Positions 5,707-12,776 of a stretch of DNA of 13,172 bases are shown here, piece after piece. Source of the DNA: Methanobacteriota archaeon (lineage in GTDB: Archaea; Halobacteriota; Bog-38; Methanoflorentales; Methanoflorentaceae); NCBI GenBank assembly GCA_003170935.1, contig PMYA01000005.1, positions 1 through 13,172 on the forward strand, given 5' to 3'. Position 1 is the first letter of the stretch. Each line of letters begins with the position of its first letter. The notes below the pieces were generated by a model, which saw only the letters and a program-made list of their open reading frames with translations, ran no database searches and was not told the origin of the DNA. The position numbers and the translations under genes were made by a program.

Positions 5707-7623
5707 TCATTCCACAAGCGTAGTCAGATCGCCGGCGTCAATACCTAGCTCTCGTGCTTTGAGCACTCTCCGCATGATCTTCCCGCTGCGCGTCTTGGGA
5801 AGGGATTGCACGAAGACGATTTCTCCGACCACCGCAACCGGCCCCAACTCGTGTCGCACGTGTTTCTTAAGCTCCTCCACCAGGTGCGCATCACCGGTAC
5901 GTCCTTCTTTGAGGATGAGAAACGCTTTGATGACCTCGTTTCTTATCGGGTCAGGTTTCCCGATGACTGCGGCCTCTGACACAGCGGCGTGGCTGACGAA
6001 GGCAGATTCCACCTCGCTCGTTCCGATTCGATGGCCGGCGATCTTGAGCACGTCATCGGCCCTGCCCTGAATCCAGAGGTACCCATCCTCGTCCTTTCGC
6101 GCAATGTCCCCGGGGCAGTAAACGCCGCCGGGAATCACTTCCCAATACGTTTTTACGTACCGTTCGGGGTCCTTGTAAAGCGTTCTTAGCATCGAAGGCC
6201 ACGGCGTGGTTATAATGAGAAATCCGCCCTTCCCGGGAGGCACCAATTTCCCGTCTTGATCGACCACGTCTGCGTGAATCCCTGGTAATGGCTTCGTTGC
6301 CGATCCGGGTTTCAGCGGCGCCGTCGGCACCGGGGATATCATGAAGCTTCCCGTTTCGGTTTGCCACCACGTATCCATGATCGGGCAACGTTCGTTACCG
6401 ACGTGCTTGTAGTACCACATCCACGCCTCTGGGTTGATTGGCTCCCCAACGGTGCCGAGTATTCTGAGTGACCTCAAGTCACGACACTGCGGCCACTTGT
6501 CGCCAAACCGCATCAAGTGACGAATCGCCGTCGGGGCGGTGTAGAACTTCGTTACCCCGTACCTTTCGACGATGCTCCAAAGGGCGTCAGGTTGCGGGTA
6601 GTCGGGGGCGCCCTCGTAGACGAGCGTTGAAGTCCCCAAGAGCAGTGGCGCGTACACGATGTAGCTGTGTCCCGTGACCCACCCGATGTCCGCCGTACAC
6701 CACCATAAATCATCGTCGTGGATATCAAAGACGTCTTTGAGGGTGGTCGCCGTCTCCACCATGTAGCCGCCCGTGGTGTGCACCACGCCCTTTGGCTTCC
6801 CTGTGCTGCCCGAGGTGTACAGGATGTAGAGCATATCTTCGGCGTCCATGCGCTCGGCCCGACATTCGGACGGTTCGCCCTCGACCAGGGTGTGGAAAAA
6901 CACCTCTTTTCCGCTCAGGTCCGACATCGTTATCGGGTTCCCTGCGTGTTTTACGACGATCGTCGTCTCGACGCTCGGACAGCTGCTGACCGCCTCGTCG
7001 GAGACCGCCTTTAGGTCGATCACCTGTCCTCGCCTGAACGTTCCGTCCGCCGTTATCAGCACCTTTGCCTCTGCGTCGTTAATTCGCTCCGCTAACGCGT
7101 GCACGCTGAAACCAGCATACACGACGTTATGCACGGCTCCAATCTTCGCGCAGGCAAGCATGGAAACGACCGATTCAACGCACGGCGGGAGGTAGAGCGC
7201 AACGCGATCCCCCTTTTTCACTCCCAGTTTTTTGAGCGCGTTTGCTGCCTTGTTGACCTCCCTGTACAGCTCATAGTAGGTGACCTTCCGCTCGTCGCCG
7301 CGCTCATTAACGTAGAGTAGCGCGAGCTTGTAGCGCCGGCCGGTTCGAACGTGCCGGTCCACGGCGTTGTAGGCGATGTTCGTTTTGCCGCCGACAAACC
7401 ACTTGTAAAACGGCGCCTCACTCGTATCGAGGGTCTGTGTCCACGGCGCAAACCATTCGAACTGCTGTGCCTTGTTAGCCCAGTACGCCTCGATGTCGTT
7501 TCCCGCCGCGAGCTCAGCCTCCCAGTCTTTAACGTAGGCGATATCAGCCACTTCCTTTCGCGGCTTGAATAGCCGTTCTTCTCTGAGCAGGACTGAAGTA
7601 ACGTCCTGCTGTTTTCTTTCCAT
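5707..7623 (-). CDS. acs: Acetyl-CoA synthetase (AMP-forming)
   Basis: This cytoplasmic enzyme converts acetate, ATP and CoA to acetyl-CoA, AMP and pyrophosphate through an acetyl-adenylate. All hallmarks of a full-length Acs are visible (numbering from the chosen start): N-terminal Acs domain with ERLFKP and [20 protein letters not shown]-loop [11 protein letters not shown] at 269-279; [15 protein letters not shown] at 307-321; [10 protein letters not shown] at 392-401; WWQTETG at 419-425, whose Trp limits the acyl pocket and marks acetate specificity; hinge [15 protein letters not shown] at 520-534; and PKTRSGK at 609-615, ending in the catalytic lysine that is acetylated for control in many homologues. 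The frame is open to an ATG at 7740, but this lies in the T-rich tail of the upstream terminator; I prefer the ATG at 7623, which gives the normal length of 638 residues, though its AGGGG is rather far upstream. The acetate transporter gene lies directly upstream on the same strand. Confidence 0.95.
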   Translation of the reverse strand: MERKQQDVTSVLLREERLFKPRKEVADIAYVKDWEAELAAGNDIEAYWANKAQQFEWFAPWTQTLDTSEAPFYKWFVGGKTNIAYNAVDRHVRTGRRYKLALLYVNERGDERKVTYYELYREVNKAANALKKLGVKKGDRVALYLPPCVESVVSMLACAKIGAVHNVVYAGFSVHALAERINDAEAKVLITADGTFRRGQVIDLKAVSDEAVSSCPSVETTIVVKHAGNPITMSDLSGKEVFFHTLVEGEPSECRAERMDAEDMLYILYTSGSTGKPKGVVHTTGGYMVETATTLKDVFDIHDDDLWWCTADIGWVTGHSYIVYAPLLLGTSTLVYEGAPDYPQPDALWSIVERYGVTKFYTAPTAIRHLMRFGDKWPQCRDLRSLRILGTVGEPINPEAWMWYYKHVGNERCPIMDTWWQTETGSFMISPVPTAPLKPGSATKPLPGIHADVVDQDGKLVPPGKGGFLIITTPWPSMLRTLYKDPERYVKTYWEVIPGGVYCPGDIARKDEDGYLWIQGRADDVLKIAGHRIGTSEVESAFVSHAAVSEAAVIGKPDPIRNEVIKAFLILKEGRTGDAHLVEELKKHVRHELGPVAVVGEIVFVQSLPKTRSGKIMRRVLKARELGIDAGDLTTLVE

Positions 7624-7738
7624 TTCAGGATTTTTCCCCTGTTTTGTCTCCACACTAACACCTTTTTTGGCCCGTCGTTCAAAACGCGATAACAAGTGCC
7701 GCAGAATATGAAATCGGCGAGCAAACATACCGGTTTTC

Positions 7739-7776
7739 AAAAAATAAAAAGAAAATCCCTGCGAGTGATGCAGGGA
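7739..7776 (-). terminator. Intrinsic-type terminator between the acetate transporter and acs
   Basis: TCCCTGC (7756-7762) pairs perfectly with GCAGGGA (7770-7776) around the 7-base loop GAGTGAT. Read on the minus strand, the stem is followed by ATTTTCTTTTTATTTT (7755 to about 7740). It begins 8 bases past the stop codon of the acetate transporter and should end or weaken that transcript, so acs probably has its own promoter in 7624-7740 or depends on readthrough. Confidence 0.75.
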
Positions 7777-7783
7777 GTTCTAT

Positions 7784-8380
7784 TCACCCCAGCGGCGCAA
7801 CGGTCCTTTTGTACATCTCATTTAATACCTGACCGAGGCCCGCGTAGATTGCCGCGAAACCGGTGAGGATCCCTTCATAGCCGGCAATCGTGACTACGTT
7901 GGCGCTCCCTGTTACCTCACCAATTGCCAGCAGGAAGAACAGCACGGTAAGTAAGCCAAGGACGACCTGCAATGCCCGGTTTGCTTTGAGCGCCCCGATG
8001 AACATGACGAGCGTAAAGACCCCCCACATGACAAAGTATGCCGCCAACGCATTCGAGCTTGTCGCGTCCGCAAGCCCCAGTTTCGGAAGGATCAGGAGGG
8101 CGACAAGGGTCTCCCAGAAAATCCCGAAAGATATGAATGCGGTCATCCCGAACGTGTTGTTCTTCTTCCACTCCATGATACCTGCAATAATCTGGCCGAG
8201 ACCCCCATAGAACATCCCCATCGCGAGGATCATCGAGCCGAGCCCAAAGAGCCCTGCGTTGTGCAGGTTCAAAAGGACGGTCGTCATCCCGAAGGCGGTC
8301 AGCCCGAGCGCCGCGGGGTTTGCGGTCACGTCTAGATTCCTCACATGGGTGACGTCGATCTCTTCTGATTCGTTTGTCAT
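7784..8380 (-). CDS. satP: Acetate uptake transporter (AceTr / GPR1-FUN34-YaaH family)
   Basis: A 198-residue, six-helix inner-membrane carrier that imports acetate (and often succinate) with protons or as a channel. The signature stretch is [10 protein letters not shown] at 21-30; the family consensus is N-P-A-P-L-G-L, so the usual second Pro is Ala here. Other family blocks are NLHNAG (38-43), [22 protein letters not shown] (57-78), [23 protein letters not shown], and a C-terminal [24 protein letters not shown]. The sequence closely resembles, from memory, acetate transporters of Methanosarcina-type archaea. The start is supported by AGGAGAA, 7 bases before the ATG. The gene is followed by a strong terminator and then by acs, so import and activation of acetate are encoded side by side. 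A relic of another monocarboxylate-type transporter lies directly upstream. Confidence 0.93.
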   Translation of the reverse strand: MTNESEEIDVTHVRNLDVTANPAALGLTAFGMTTVLLNLHNAGLFGLGSMILAMGMFYGGLGQIIAGIMEWKKNNTFGMTAFISFGIFWETLVALLILPKLGLADATSSNALAAYFVMWGVFTLVMFIGALKANRALQVVLGLLTVLFFLLAIGEVTGSANVVTIAGYEGILTGFAAIYAGLGQVLNEMYKRTVAPLG

Positions 8381-8470
8381 ACGTTTATTCTCCTGTATTT
8401 TTTTTAGTCACGTGTGTATCCACTCAAATGCAGCAACTGTCATTTGCCAAGGGCCGTTCAGCAAACGGCT

Positions 8471-8701
8471 TCAGAATGGCAAAGACCGTAATACGATGAA
8501 CGGCAACAGGCTAGCGGTGGCATCTGCGGAAAAAAGCTTTCGAAGCGCCCGGATGAGACTCCACGAGCAGATACTGCCTATGCACATGCTAATGGCGAGG
8601 CCTAATGCAGCGAATAGCCACCGTCCTTTCTCTGAGTCTACGCTAAACGGCGTGGCCGTTTGGGTTCCCTTCTTTGAAATCGTTTGAAGGTCGTTCATCA
8701 T
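8471..8701 (-). pseudogene. Truncated OFA-family MFS transporter (N-terminal fragment)
   Basis: The 76-residue frame matches the extreme N-terminus of oxalate/formate antiporter (OFA) family MFS proteins of about 400 residues or more: a polar lead (NDLQTISKKGTQTATPFSV) then KGRWLFAALGLAISMCIGSI and CSWSLIRALRKLF, the equivalent of the family's KGRW..V..GLI..L.LGSIY.WS.F, followed by SADATASLLPFIV. The frame ends after one membrane helix. Beyond the stop the same frame continues as SRLLNGPWQMTVAA to about 8415, vaguely like the following loop of the family, after which the acetate transporter begins. A TTAAATAG box lies about 26-35 bases upstream of the start, so it may still be transcribed. 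I infer a deletion relic; a functional one-helix protein is the less likely alternative. Confidence 0.65.
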
Positions 8702-9138
8702 CGTTTTCTGTCATTATTAATCATTCTATTTAATAGTTGCGTTGGCACAGCACAGACTTAACATTGCGATGGTTGTACGATCGCGACGCCTTGCAATATT
8801 TCAAAGTGAATCATTATGATTGGGCGTGCAGCGCCCTTATACCCGAACTATGCTAGGCGCCGAAAATTACCTAGATCTTCATCCTGATGTGGCGATGCCA
8901 AACCACCAGCTATTCGAGATTCGTGGCAGCAAAATATCACTCCACCGTGCAAAAACTGGTTAAGTTACCCGACTATTCGGTTGCCTCACTATCTCTCGTC
9001 GCTTGCAGGACTACCCACACGAATGATCAAACCGTTCACGACGGGGCGCTTGCTTTCCTTGTCGTTGTCTCATCGACTCGTAGGAAGCGAGGGGAAGCTG
9101 ATAAAATAGGCACGGGTAGCAAGGTAGTATCGTTTACA
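8702..9138. other. Intergenic region between the two MFS loci
   Basis: About 435 bases with no supported gene. It holds a 13-base palindrome AATCATTATGATT (8809-8821), followed at once by the short hairpin GGGCG-TGCAG-CGCCC (8822-8836). A plus-strand frame of 37 codons at 8850-8963 (ENYLDLHPDVAMPNHQLFEI within it) has protein-like composition but no ribosome binding site; I leave it uncalled. The AT-rich stretch at 8715-8735 probably holds the promoter for the minus-strand OFA relic. Confidence 0.4.
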
Positions 9139-10584
9139 TTACGCAACCGGCGTAACATCGTGCGGTGCGTGTCTCGGCCGCATAAACGAGATGATTGCGG
9201 CCAACGCAGAGATGGCCGCTGACACGAGAAATGCCTGGTGCATGCCTCGCTCAAAGGCTGCCAAGATCAGTGGATCACTGCTCAACCCCCCGCCGTACAG
9301 AAAGACATGGTACAAGACCGCTACGGGAAGCGTGCTTAGGACGAGGGGAAACGCGATCGCGATAGCGAGCATCTGACCGGTATTCTGGACCATCGTTCGG
9401 ATGCCGGACGCCGCGCCACGCTCGTTCGGCTCCACAGCACTCATCGCCGCGTTCGTATTTGGCGACCAGAAGATGCCCGACCCAGCCCCTATGAGCGCCA
9501 TTAAGACGGCCACCTCCCAGTACGGCGTCGTGCTCACGATCGTGGTCATCCCGATGAGCGCCCCAACGTCGATAAGGAGTCCGCCGGTGGCGAGGTACCG
9601 CGCCCCATAGCGGTCAGAGAGACGTCCTGAAATCGGCGCAGTGACTAACAGCGCGGCGCCAAAAGGCGTCAGGAGGATACCTGCGGTGAGGGGGTCGACT
9701 CCGTAGGGTCCCTGCAAGAAGAAGATGAGGACGAAGAGCACGGCACCGCGAGCCAGGCCACTGAGCCCACTCGCCGCGGTGGCGTACGTGAAGACGCGGT
9801 TAGAGAGGAGGTGAACGTTCAGTATCGGCTGATGGACACGTCCTTCCACGAAGATGAACGCCGCGAACGAGATCACTGTGACCACGCACATCACGTACAC
9901 GACCCACACGCCGGTTATGGGAAACGCATAGAGCGACACTGTGAGCAGGAGTGCTGTCAGCCCCGTTGTAAAAGTAATGGCTCCGGCCCAATCAAAAATC
10001 TGATCCGCAAGTGGAACGACCGGTTCTCTGAGCTTGTACACGCCATAAATCGTGCCGAAAATGCCAATGGGTACATTCACCAGAAACACGAGCCGCCACG
10101 AAATTGCGGTGAGCACGCCGCCGACGAGCGGACCGAGGAGGAACCCCGCAGAAAACGCGACCCCGTTCACGCCGAGGGCGAAGCCGATGTTCCCCTTGCG
10201 AAAGGCGTCGGTGACGATCACGACGCTGTTGGTCATGAGCAGTGCGCCGCCGACGCCCTGTATCATGCGGTACACCAACAAGTCAACTCCGTGGAACTGC
10301 GGGAGCGACAGCCCGCACAACAGCGACCCGACGGTGAAGATGACAAAGCCGAGATTGTAGAGGTTCTTACGTCCGAGTATGTCCGCGAGCCTGCCCACCA
10401 CGGGTACAATGGCCGCGACGATAAGCAGGTACCCTAAGAGTACCCACATCATGGTGATAAAACTCGCCTGCAGATCCGCTAAGATCGTGGGCAGCGCGAT
10501 GATCACGGCGGACCCGTCGATCGACGCCATCAACACGCCAACGGTCGTTACGGAAAGTGCAATCCACTGGTAACCGATACGCAT
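9139..10584 (-). CDS. MFS multidrug efflux transporter, DHA2 (14-helix, EmrB/QacA-type)
   Basis: A 481-residue proton-drug antiporter of the inner membrane with about 14 hydrophobic helices. Diagnostic motifs: motif D1 SIDGSAVIIALPTI at 21-34 with the membrane Asp23; motif A GRLADILGRKNLY at 64-76; motif B region VYRMIQGVGGAL at 104-115 with Arg106; antiporter motif C GVAFSAGFLLGPLVGG at 141-156; SWRLVFLVNVPIG at 162-174, typical of DHA2 proteins; and a second motif-A-like SGRLSDRYGARYL after the central helices. Length is normal and nothing is missing. The start has GAGGAGAT ending directly before the ATG. The substrate cannot be inferred. No TetR or MarR regulator is adjacent. A TATA-like TTTATATTT lies at about 10703-10711 on the minus strand. 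Confidence 0.92.
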   Translation of the reverse strand: MRIGYQWIALSVTTVGVLMASIDGSAVIIALPTILADLQASFITMMWVLLGYLLIVAAIVPVVGRLADILGRKNLYNLGFVIFTVGSLLCGLSLPQFHGVDLLVYRMIQGVGGALLMTNSVVIVTDAFRKGNIGFALGVNGVAFSAGFLLGPLVGGVLTAISWRLVFLVNVPIGIFGTIYGVYKLREPVVPLADQIFDWAGAITFTTGLTALLLTVSLYAFPITGVWVVYVMCVVTVISFAAFIFVEGRVHQPILNVHLLSNRVFTYATAASGLSGLARGAVLFVLIFFLQGPYGVDPLTAGILLTPFGAALLVTAPISGRLSDRYGARYLATGGLLIDVGALIGMTTIVSTTPYWEVAVLMALIGAGSGIFWSPNTNAAMSAVEPNERGAASGIRTMVQNTGQMLAIAIAFPLVLSTLPVAVLYHVFLYGGGLSSDPLILAAFERGMHQAFLVSAAISALAAIISFMRPRHAPHDVTPVA

Positions 10585-10942
10585 ATCTCCTCTTCGTGTC
10601 CATTTCGTGGTGATTGTTCCCGCGTGTAAATGGCATTGCCAGTCTTGGACGTTTTAAGTCCCGTTTGGCATCGGGATTGTATCTTTAGATGCTGCTCGAA
10701 GACAAATATAAACAACTCCCCTTAATACCGCACATTTTAAAGGCATTATTGCCAGCAGCAGGTATCATCTATAAACGCCTTTTATACTATGGATGAAATT
10801 CAAAGTATACTCGATCAATCAAAACTCGAAGAATCTATTGTTAAAAAGACGCTCATGGGCTTTGAAATCACCGGAAAAAAGGGATAGTATCTAAAAAAAA
10901 TGTTTTGGGCGCGCTATTATCCTAAAAAAGAAGAGTGATTAT
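10585..10942. other. Divergent intergenic region upstream of the DHA2 transporter
   Basis: About 360 bases between the minus-strand efflux gene and the plus-strand cbiM locus, so promoters for both directions should be here. AT-rich TATA-like candidates are TTTATATTT on the minus strand (about 10703-10711) and TATAAA at 10770-10775 on the plus strand. A 32-codon plus-strand frame at 10789-10887 (DEIQSILDQSKLEESIVKKT within it) is charged and helical but lacks a Shine-Dalgarno; I do not call it a gene. Confidence 0.35.
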
Positions 10943-11074
10943 GTGACGACCACGAACGGCACCATCGAACTCATAGCTAAATACGGATTTATCGTTGTTG
11001 TTGTCTCTATCATAGCGGTGGGGGGCATTTGCGGTCTTATGTTCCTATTGGCCCCTATATTCAGCATGCAGTAA
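10943..11074 (+). CDS. Possible 43-residue single-helix membrane peptide
   Basis: A GTG-started frame encodes a short polar lead (TTTNGTIELIAKYG) followed by one strong hydrophobic helix (FIVVVVSIIAVGGICGLMFL) and a short end (LAPIFSMQ). GAGTGATT, which resembles the GAGGTGAT core of a Shine-Dalgarno, lies 2 bases before the GTG. The hydrophobic run is long enough to span a membrane and is unlikely in random sequence, but no family is recognised. It precedes the cbiM leader by about 65 bases on the same strand and could be co-transcribed with cbiM. Confidence 0.42.
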   Translation: MTTTNGTIELIAKYGFIVVVVSIIAVGGICGLMFLLAPIFSMQ

Positions 11075-11139
11075 TAAAAATATTCTTTGTGACGACGATA
11101 TCGCTTAGATGCGTTTTTCAAATAGGCTCAAAAAACCCG

Positions 11140-11172
11140 TAGGGGTCATACGGTAAGACCGTTAAATCCCTA
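11140..11172 (+). promoter_or_regulatory. Stem-loop 1 in the cbiM leader
   Basis: TAGGG (11140-11144) pairs with CCCTA (11168-11172), and inside, ACGGT (11150-11154) pairs with ACCGT (11158-11162) around an AAG loop; the two stems are separated by a symmetric 5-by-5 internal loop. ACGG can instead pair with CCGT at 11137-11140, so two mutually exclusive folds exist. Location before cbiM suggests an RNA control element, but no known riboswitch consensus is recognised. Confidence 0.45.
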
Positions 11173-11183
11173 TTAGTCCAAAA

Positions 11184-11216
11184 TGCATTTGATCGTTTGC
11201 GAACGATGAGAATGCA
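11184..11216 (+). promoter_or_regulatory. Stem-loop 2 in the cbiM leader
   Basis: TGCATT (11184-11189) pairs with AATGCA (11211-11216), and inside, ATCGTT (11192-11197) pairs with AACGAT (11202-11207) around the loop TGCG, with a small internal loop (TG opposite GAG). All 12 base pairs are Watson-Crick. It is 11 bases after stem-loop 1 and the same length (33 bases). No T-run follows, so it is not a simple terminator. The inner repeat could also be a protein operator. Confidence 0.5.
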
Positions 11217-11297
11217 AACGGGCTTATCGAAAAAGAAGAATAATCGTTGATTGATTAGGGCTCAAAAATTCGTTCAAGATATAGAGGGCTATCGCGT

Positions 11298-11951
11298 ATG
11301 GCACACATTCATCTGCCGGATGGAGTATTTTCGCTCCAGTGGGTTATTATCTGGTGGGCGCTCGCGTTGGCGGTGCTTGCCATAGCGCTCCTCGTTGCGC
11401 GCCGCCAGACTTTCACGACCCAACGACTCACCACCGCGGCATTGCTCGCCGCCGTATCGTTTTCCATATCTCAGGTGAATATCCCCTTCGCCGGTGGGGT
11501 GCATATGAACCTCACTCCACTCATCGGCATCCTTGCCGGCCCCGCGATCGGGTCGCTGATCGTGTTGATAGTCAATATTCTAAGCGCTGCGATCGGCCAC
11601 GGCGGGTGGGGACTGATCGGGGCAAACACCATTGTGAACGTCAGCGAGGTCGTAAGCGCGTATTACCTCTTCTATTATGCGACCCGCCGTTTTGAGCTCT
11701 TCACCCGCGGAGCGGTCGCGGCGTTTGGCGGGTTGCTCGTCGGAAACGTCCTTTCGGTACTCATCATCGTGATTTCGGGAATACAGGGAAGCACCCTTTC
11801 GGGCAGTGCGTTGCTCGTGTTCACACTCCAAGTTCCTCTCTTAAACCTAGTCGTGGCCGTGGGCGAAGCGATTTTGACAGGATTTGTTGTGGAGTATTTG
11901 GGCAAGGTGCGCCGCGATTTGCTCGCCTTACGAGACCTTGCTGGTGATTGA
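11298..11951 (+). CDS. cbiM: CbiM-type cobalt/nickel ECF transporter substrate-binding subunit
   Basis: A 217-residue membrane protein of the CbiM/NikM family, the S component that binds Co2+ or Ni2+ in energy-coupling-factor importers. In this family the mature N-terminus (Met-His, or here Met-Ala-His-Ile-His) enters the membrane core and coordinates the metal; the sequence MAHIHLPDGVFSLQW fits. Further blocks are SISQVNIPFAGGVHMNLTPL (about 55-74), a conserved segment with a metal-site His, GILAGPAIGSLIVLIVNI, and SAAIGHGGWGLIGANTIVN. Six or seven helices are predicted. The ATG at 11298 has GAGGG 9 bases upstream. The next gene starts 1 base after its stop and encodes a CbiN-like protein. 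No CbiQ or CbiO gene is in the window, so the T component and ATPase must be elsewhere, or the pair acts alone, as reported for some CbiMN proteins. Co2+ versus Ni2+ cannot be decided. Confidence 0.9.
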   Translation: MAHIHLPDGVFSLQWVIIWWALALAVLAIALLVARRQTFTTQRLTTAALLAAVSFSISQVNIPFAGGVHMNLTPLIGILAGPAIGSLIVLIVNILSAAIGHGGWGLIGANTIVNVSEVVSAYYLFYYATRRFELFTRGAVAAFGGLLVGNVLSVLIIVISGIQGSTLSGSALLVFTLQVPLLNLVVAVGEAILTGFVVEYLGKVRRDLLALRDLAGD

Positions 11952-11952
11952 C

Positions 11953-12186
11953 GTGAAGTGGCAGTATCTCATATTGGCGGCTGTCTTCATCGCCGCGATA
12001 GCGCTCTCTCTTTGGACAGCTACGCGAGTCGACATGCGTGACATCGAACAAAGCTTAACCAACGTCTCTGAGGAGGGGCATGAGGGCGTTATCGAAGGGG
12101 GCAACGTACCCCTTTATATCGGAATTGTCGTAGCACTGTTTTTCATCGCTATCGCTGCTATTGTTTATCTGTCGAAATATCGATGA
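11953..12186 (+). CDS. Small two-helix protein, probable CbiN-like partner of CbiM
   Basis: A 77-residue protein with an N-terminal helix (WQYLILAAVFIAAIALSLW, about 3-21), an acidic loop of about 30 residues (TRVDMRDIEQSLTNVSEEGH, then EGVIEGGNVPL) and a C-terminal helix (YIGIVVALFFIAIAAIVYL) before SKYR. Two helices joined by an extracytoplasmic loop, encoded directly after CbiM, is exactly the plan of CbiN, the auxiliary subunit that aids metal loading of CbiM; direct sequence similarity to CbiN or PDGLE domains is weak. I chose the GTG at 11953, 1 base after the cbiM stop, because GGTGAT lies 4 bases upstream; the GTG at 11944 and the ATG at 11884 are alternatives. The coupling implies equal expression with CbiM. 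Confidence 0.7.
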   Translation: MKWQYLILAAVFIAAIALSLWTATRVDMRDIEQSLTNVSEEGHEGVIEGGNVPLYIGIVVALFFIAIAAIVYLSKYR

Positions 12187-12776
12187 GGATGGTGATCGAC
12201 CAAGCAGCGGCGATAGCATAGCAATGACAAAGAATGAACTCTGTTCTATTCTTGGTCTAAGTTGTGTTAAAAAGAATTAGATAACATAACGTGTTTCTTT
12301 TAATCTCTCCTCAGCTCCTAGCTCGTTATTTCTTTTTTCGAGTTACTTAGCTTGACGGCTTCTGTTTAGGAGTTATACAGGAGATATCAAACATGCCTGG
12401 GGCCAGCTGGGGAAGACTAACACATTGAGATAAAACCCACACGAAACGGAGAGTCAACGACGTTTTTTTGGCAGGGTCCCAAGGTCGATGGTCATTAACA
12501 TAACACAAATCGCAATACTTTAACCTCATCCGACCGACGTCAGGAAACTTAAAAACAAGGAACGCCGGAACGGTCAGGATCACTTCTCAAAATGATGAAA
12601 AAGTTCACAAAAAACGTCTTCTCGTATATGCTCGATCATACATGCTTGACTGCTCACGATATCGCTTATATCAGGCGAAGGTCACACTGCTGTGCGCAAC
12701 GCTCCAGAAATAGCGCAACGACGTAAAAAACGAGACTATATGAACGTGCTGCGTATTTTATACGGAGAATAATCTG
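12187..12776. other. 590-base intergenic region before the response regulator
   Basis: No supported gene. It contains the hairpin at 12230-12253, two T-rich tracts (TTTCTTTTAATC near 12295 and TTATTTCTTTTTTCG near 12325-12340) that may terminate cbiM transcription, an 8-base palindrome CCAGCTGG near 12402-12409, and short broken frames at 12592-12772. A minus-strand frame from 12583 to 12347 has no ribosome binding site or recognisable motif. Confidence 0.4.
12230..12253 (+). terminator. Stem-loop downstream of the cbiM operon
   Basis: AAGAATGAAC (12230-12239) pairs with GTTC (12243-12246) and ATTCTT (12248-12253) around a TCT loop with one bulged T: ten base pairs. It begins 43 bases after the stop of the CbiN-like gene. 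GACCAAG (12198-12204) is perfectly complementary to CTTGGTC (12251-12257) and could compete with this stem. No T-run follows directly, so termination may need the T-rich tracts at 12290-12340; a 3'-end stabiliser is equally possible. Confidence 0.4.

Noticed and set aside
7218..7724. 168-codon minus-strand frame overlapping the 5' part of acs
   Set aside because: Alternate reading frame of a firmly identified gene, Arg/Ser/Thr-rich as expected for a shadow.
8850..8963. 37-codon plus-strand frame containing ENYLDLHPDVAMPNHQLFEI
   Set aside because: Composition is protein-like but there is no ribosome site and no family; too short to support.
9811..10437. 208-codon plus-strand frame opposite the DHA2 transporter
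   Set aside because: His/Glu/Arg-rich antisense of membrane helices; typical shadow of a GC-rich transporter gene.
10789..10887. 32-codon plus-strand frame containing DEIQSILDQSKLEESIVKKT
   Set aside because: No ribosome site and very short; may be coding but cannot be supported from sequence alone.
11140..11297. Known cobalamin or NiCo riboswitch upstream of cbiM
   Set aside because: The leader has stems but neither the B12-box sequence nor the NiCo junction core could be found, so no named class is assigned.
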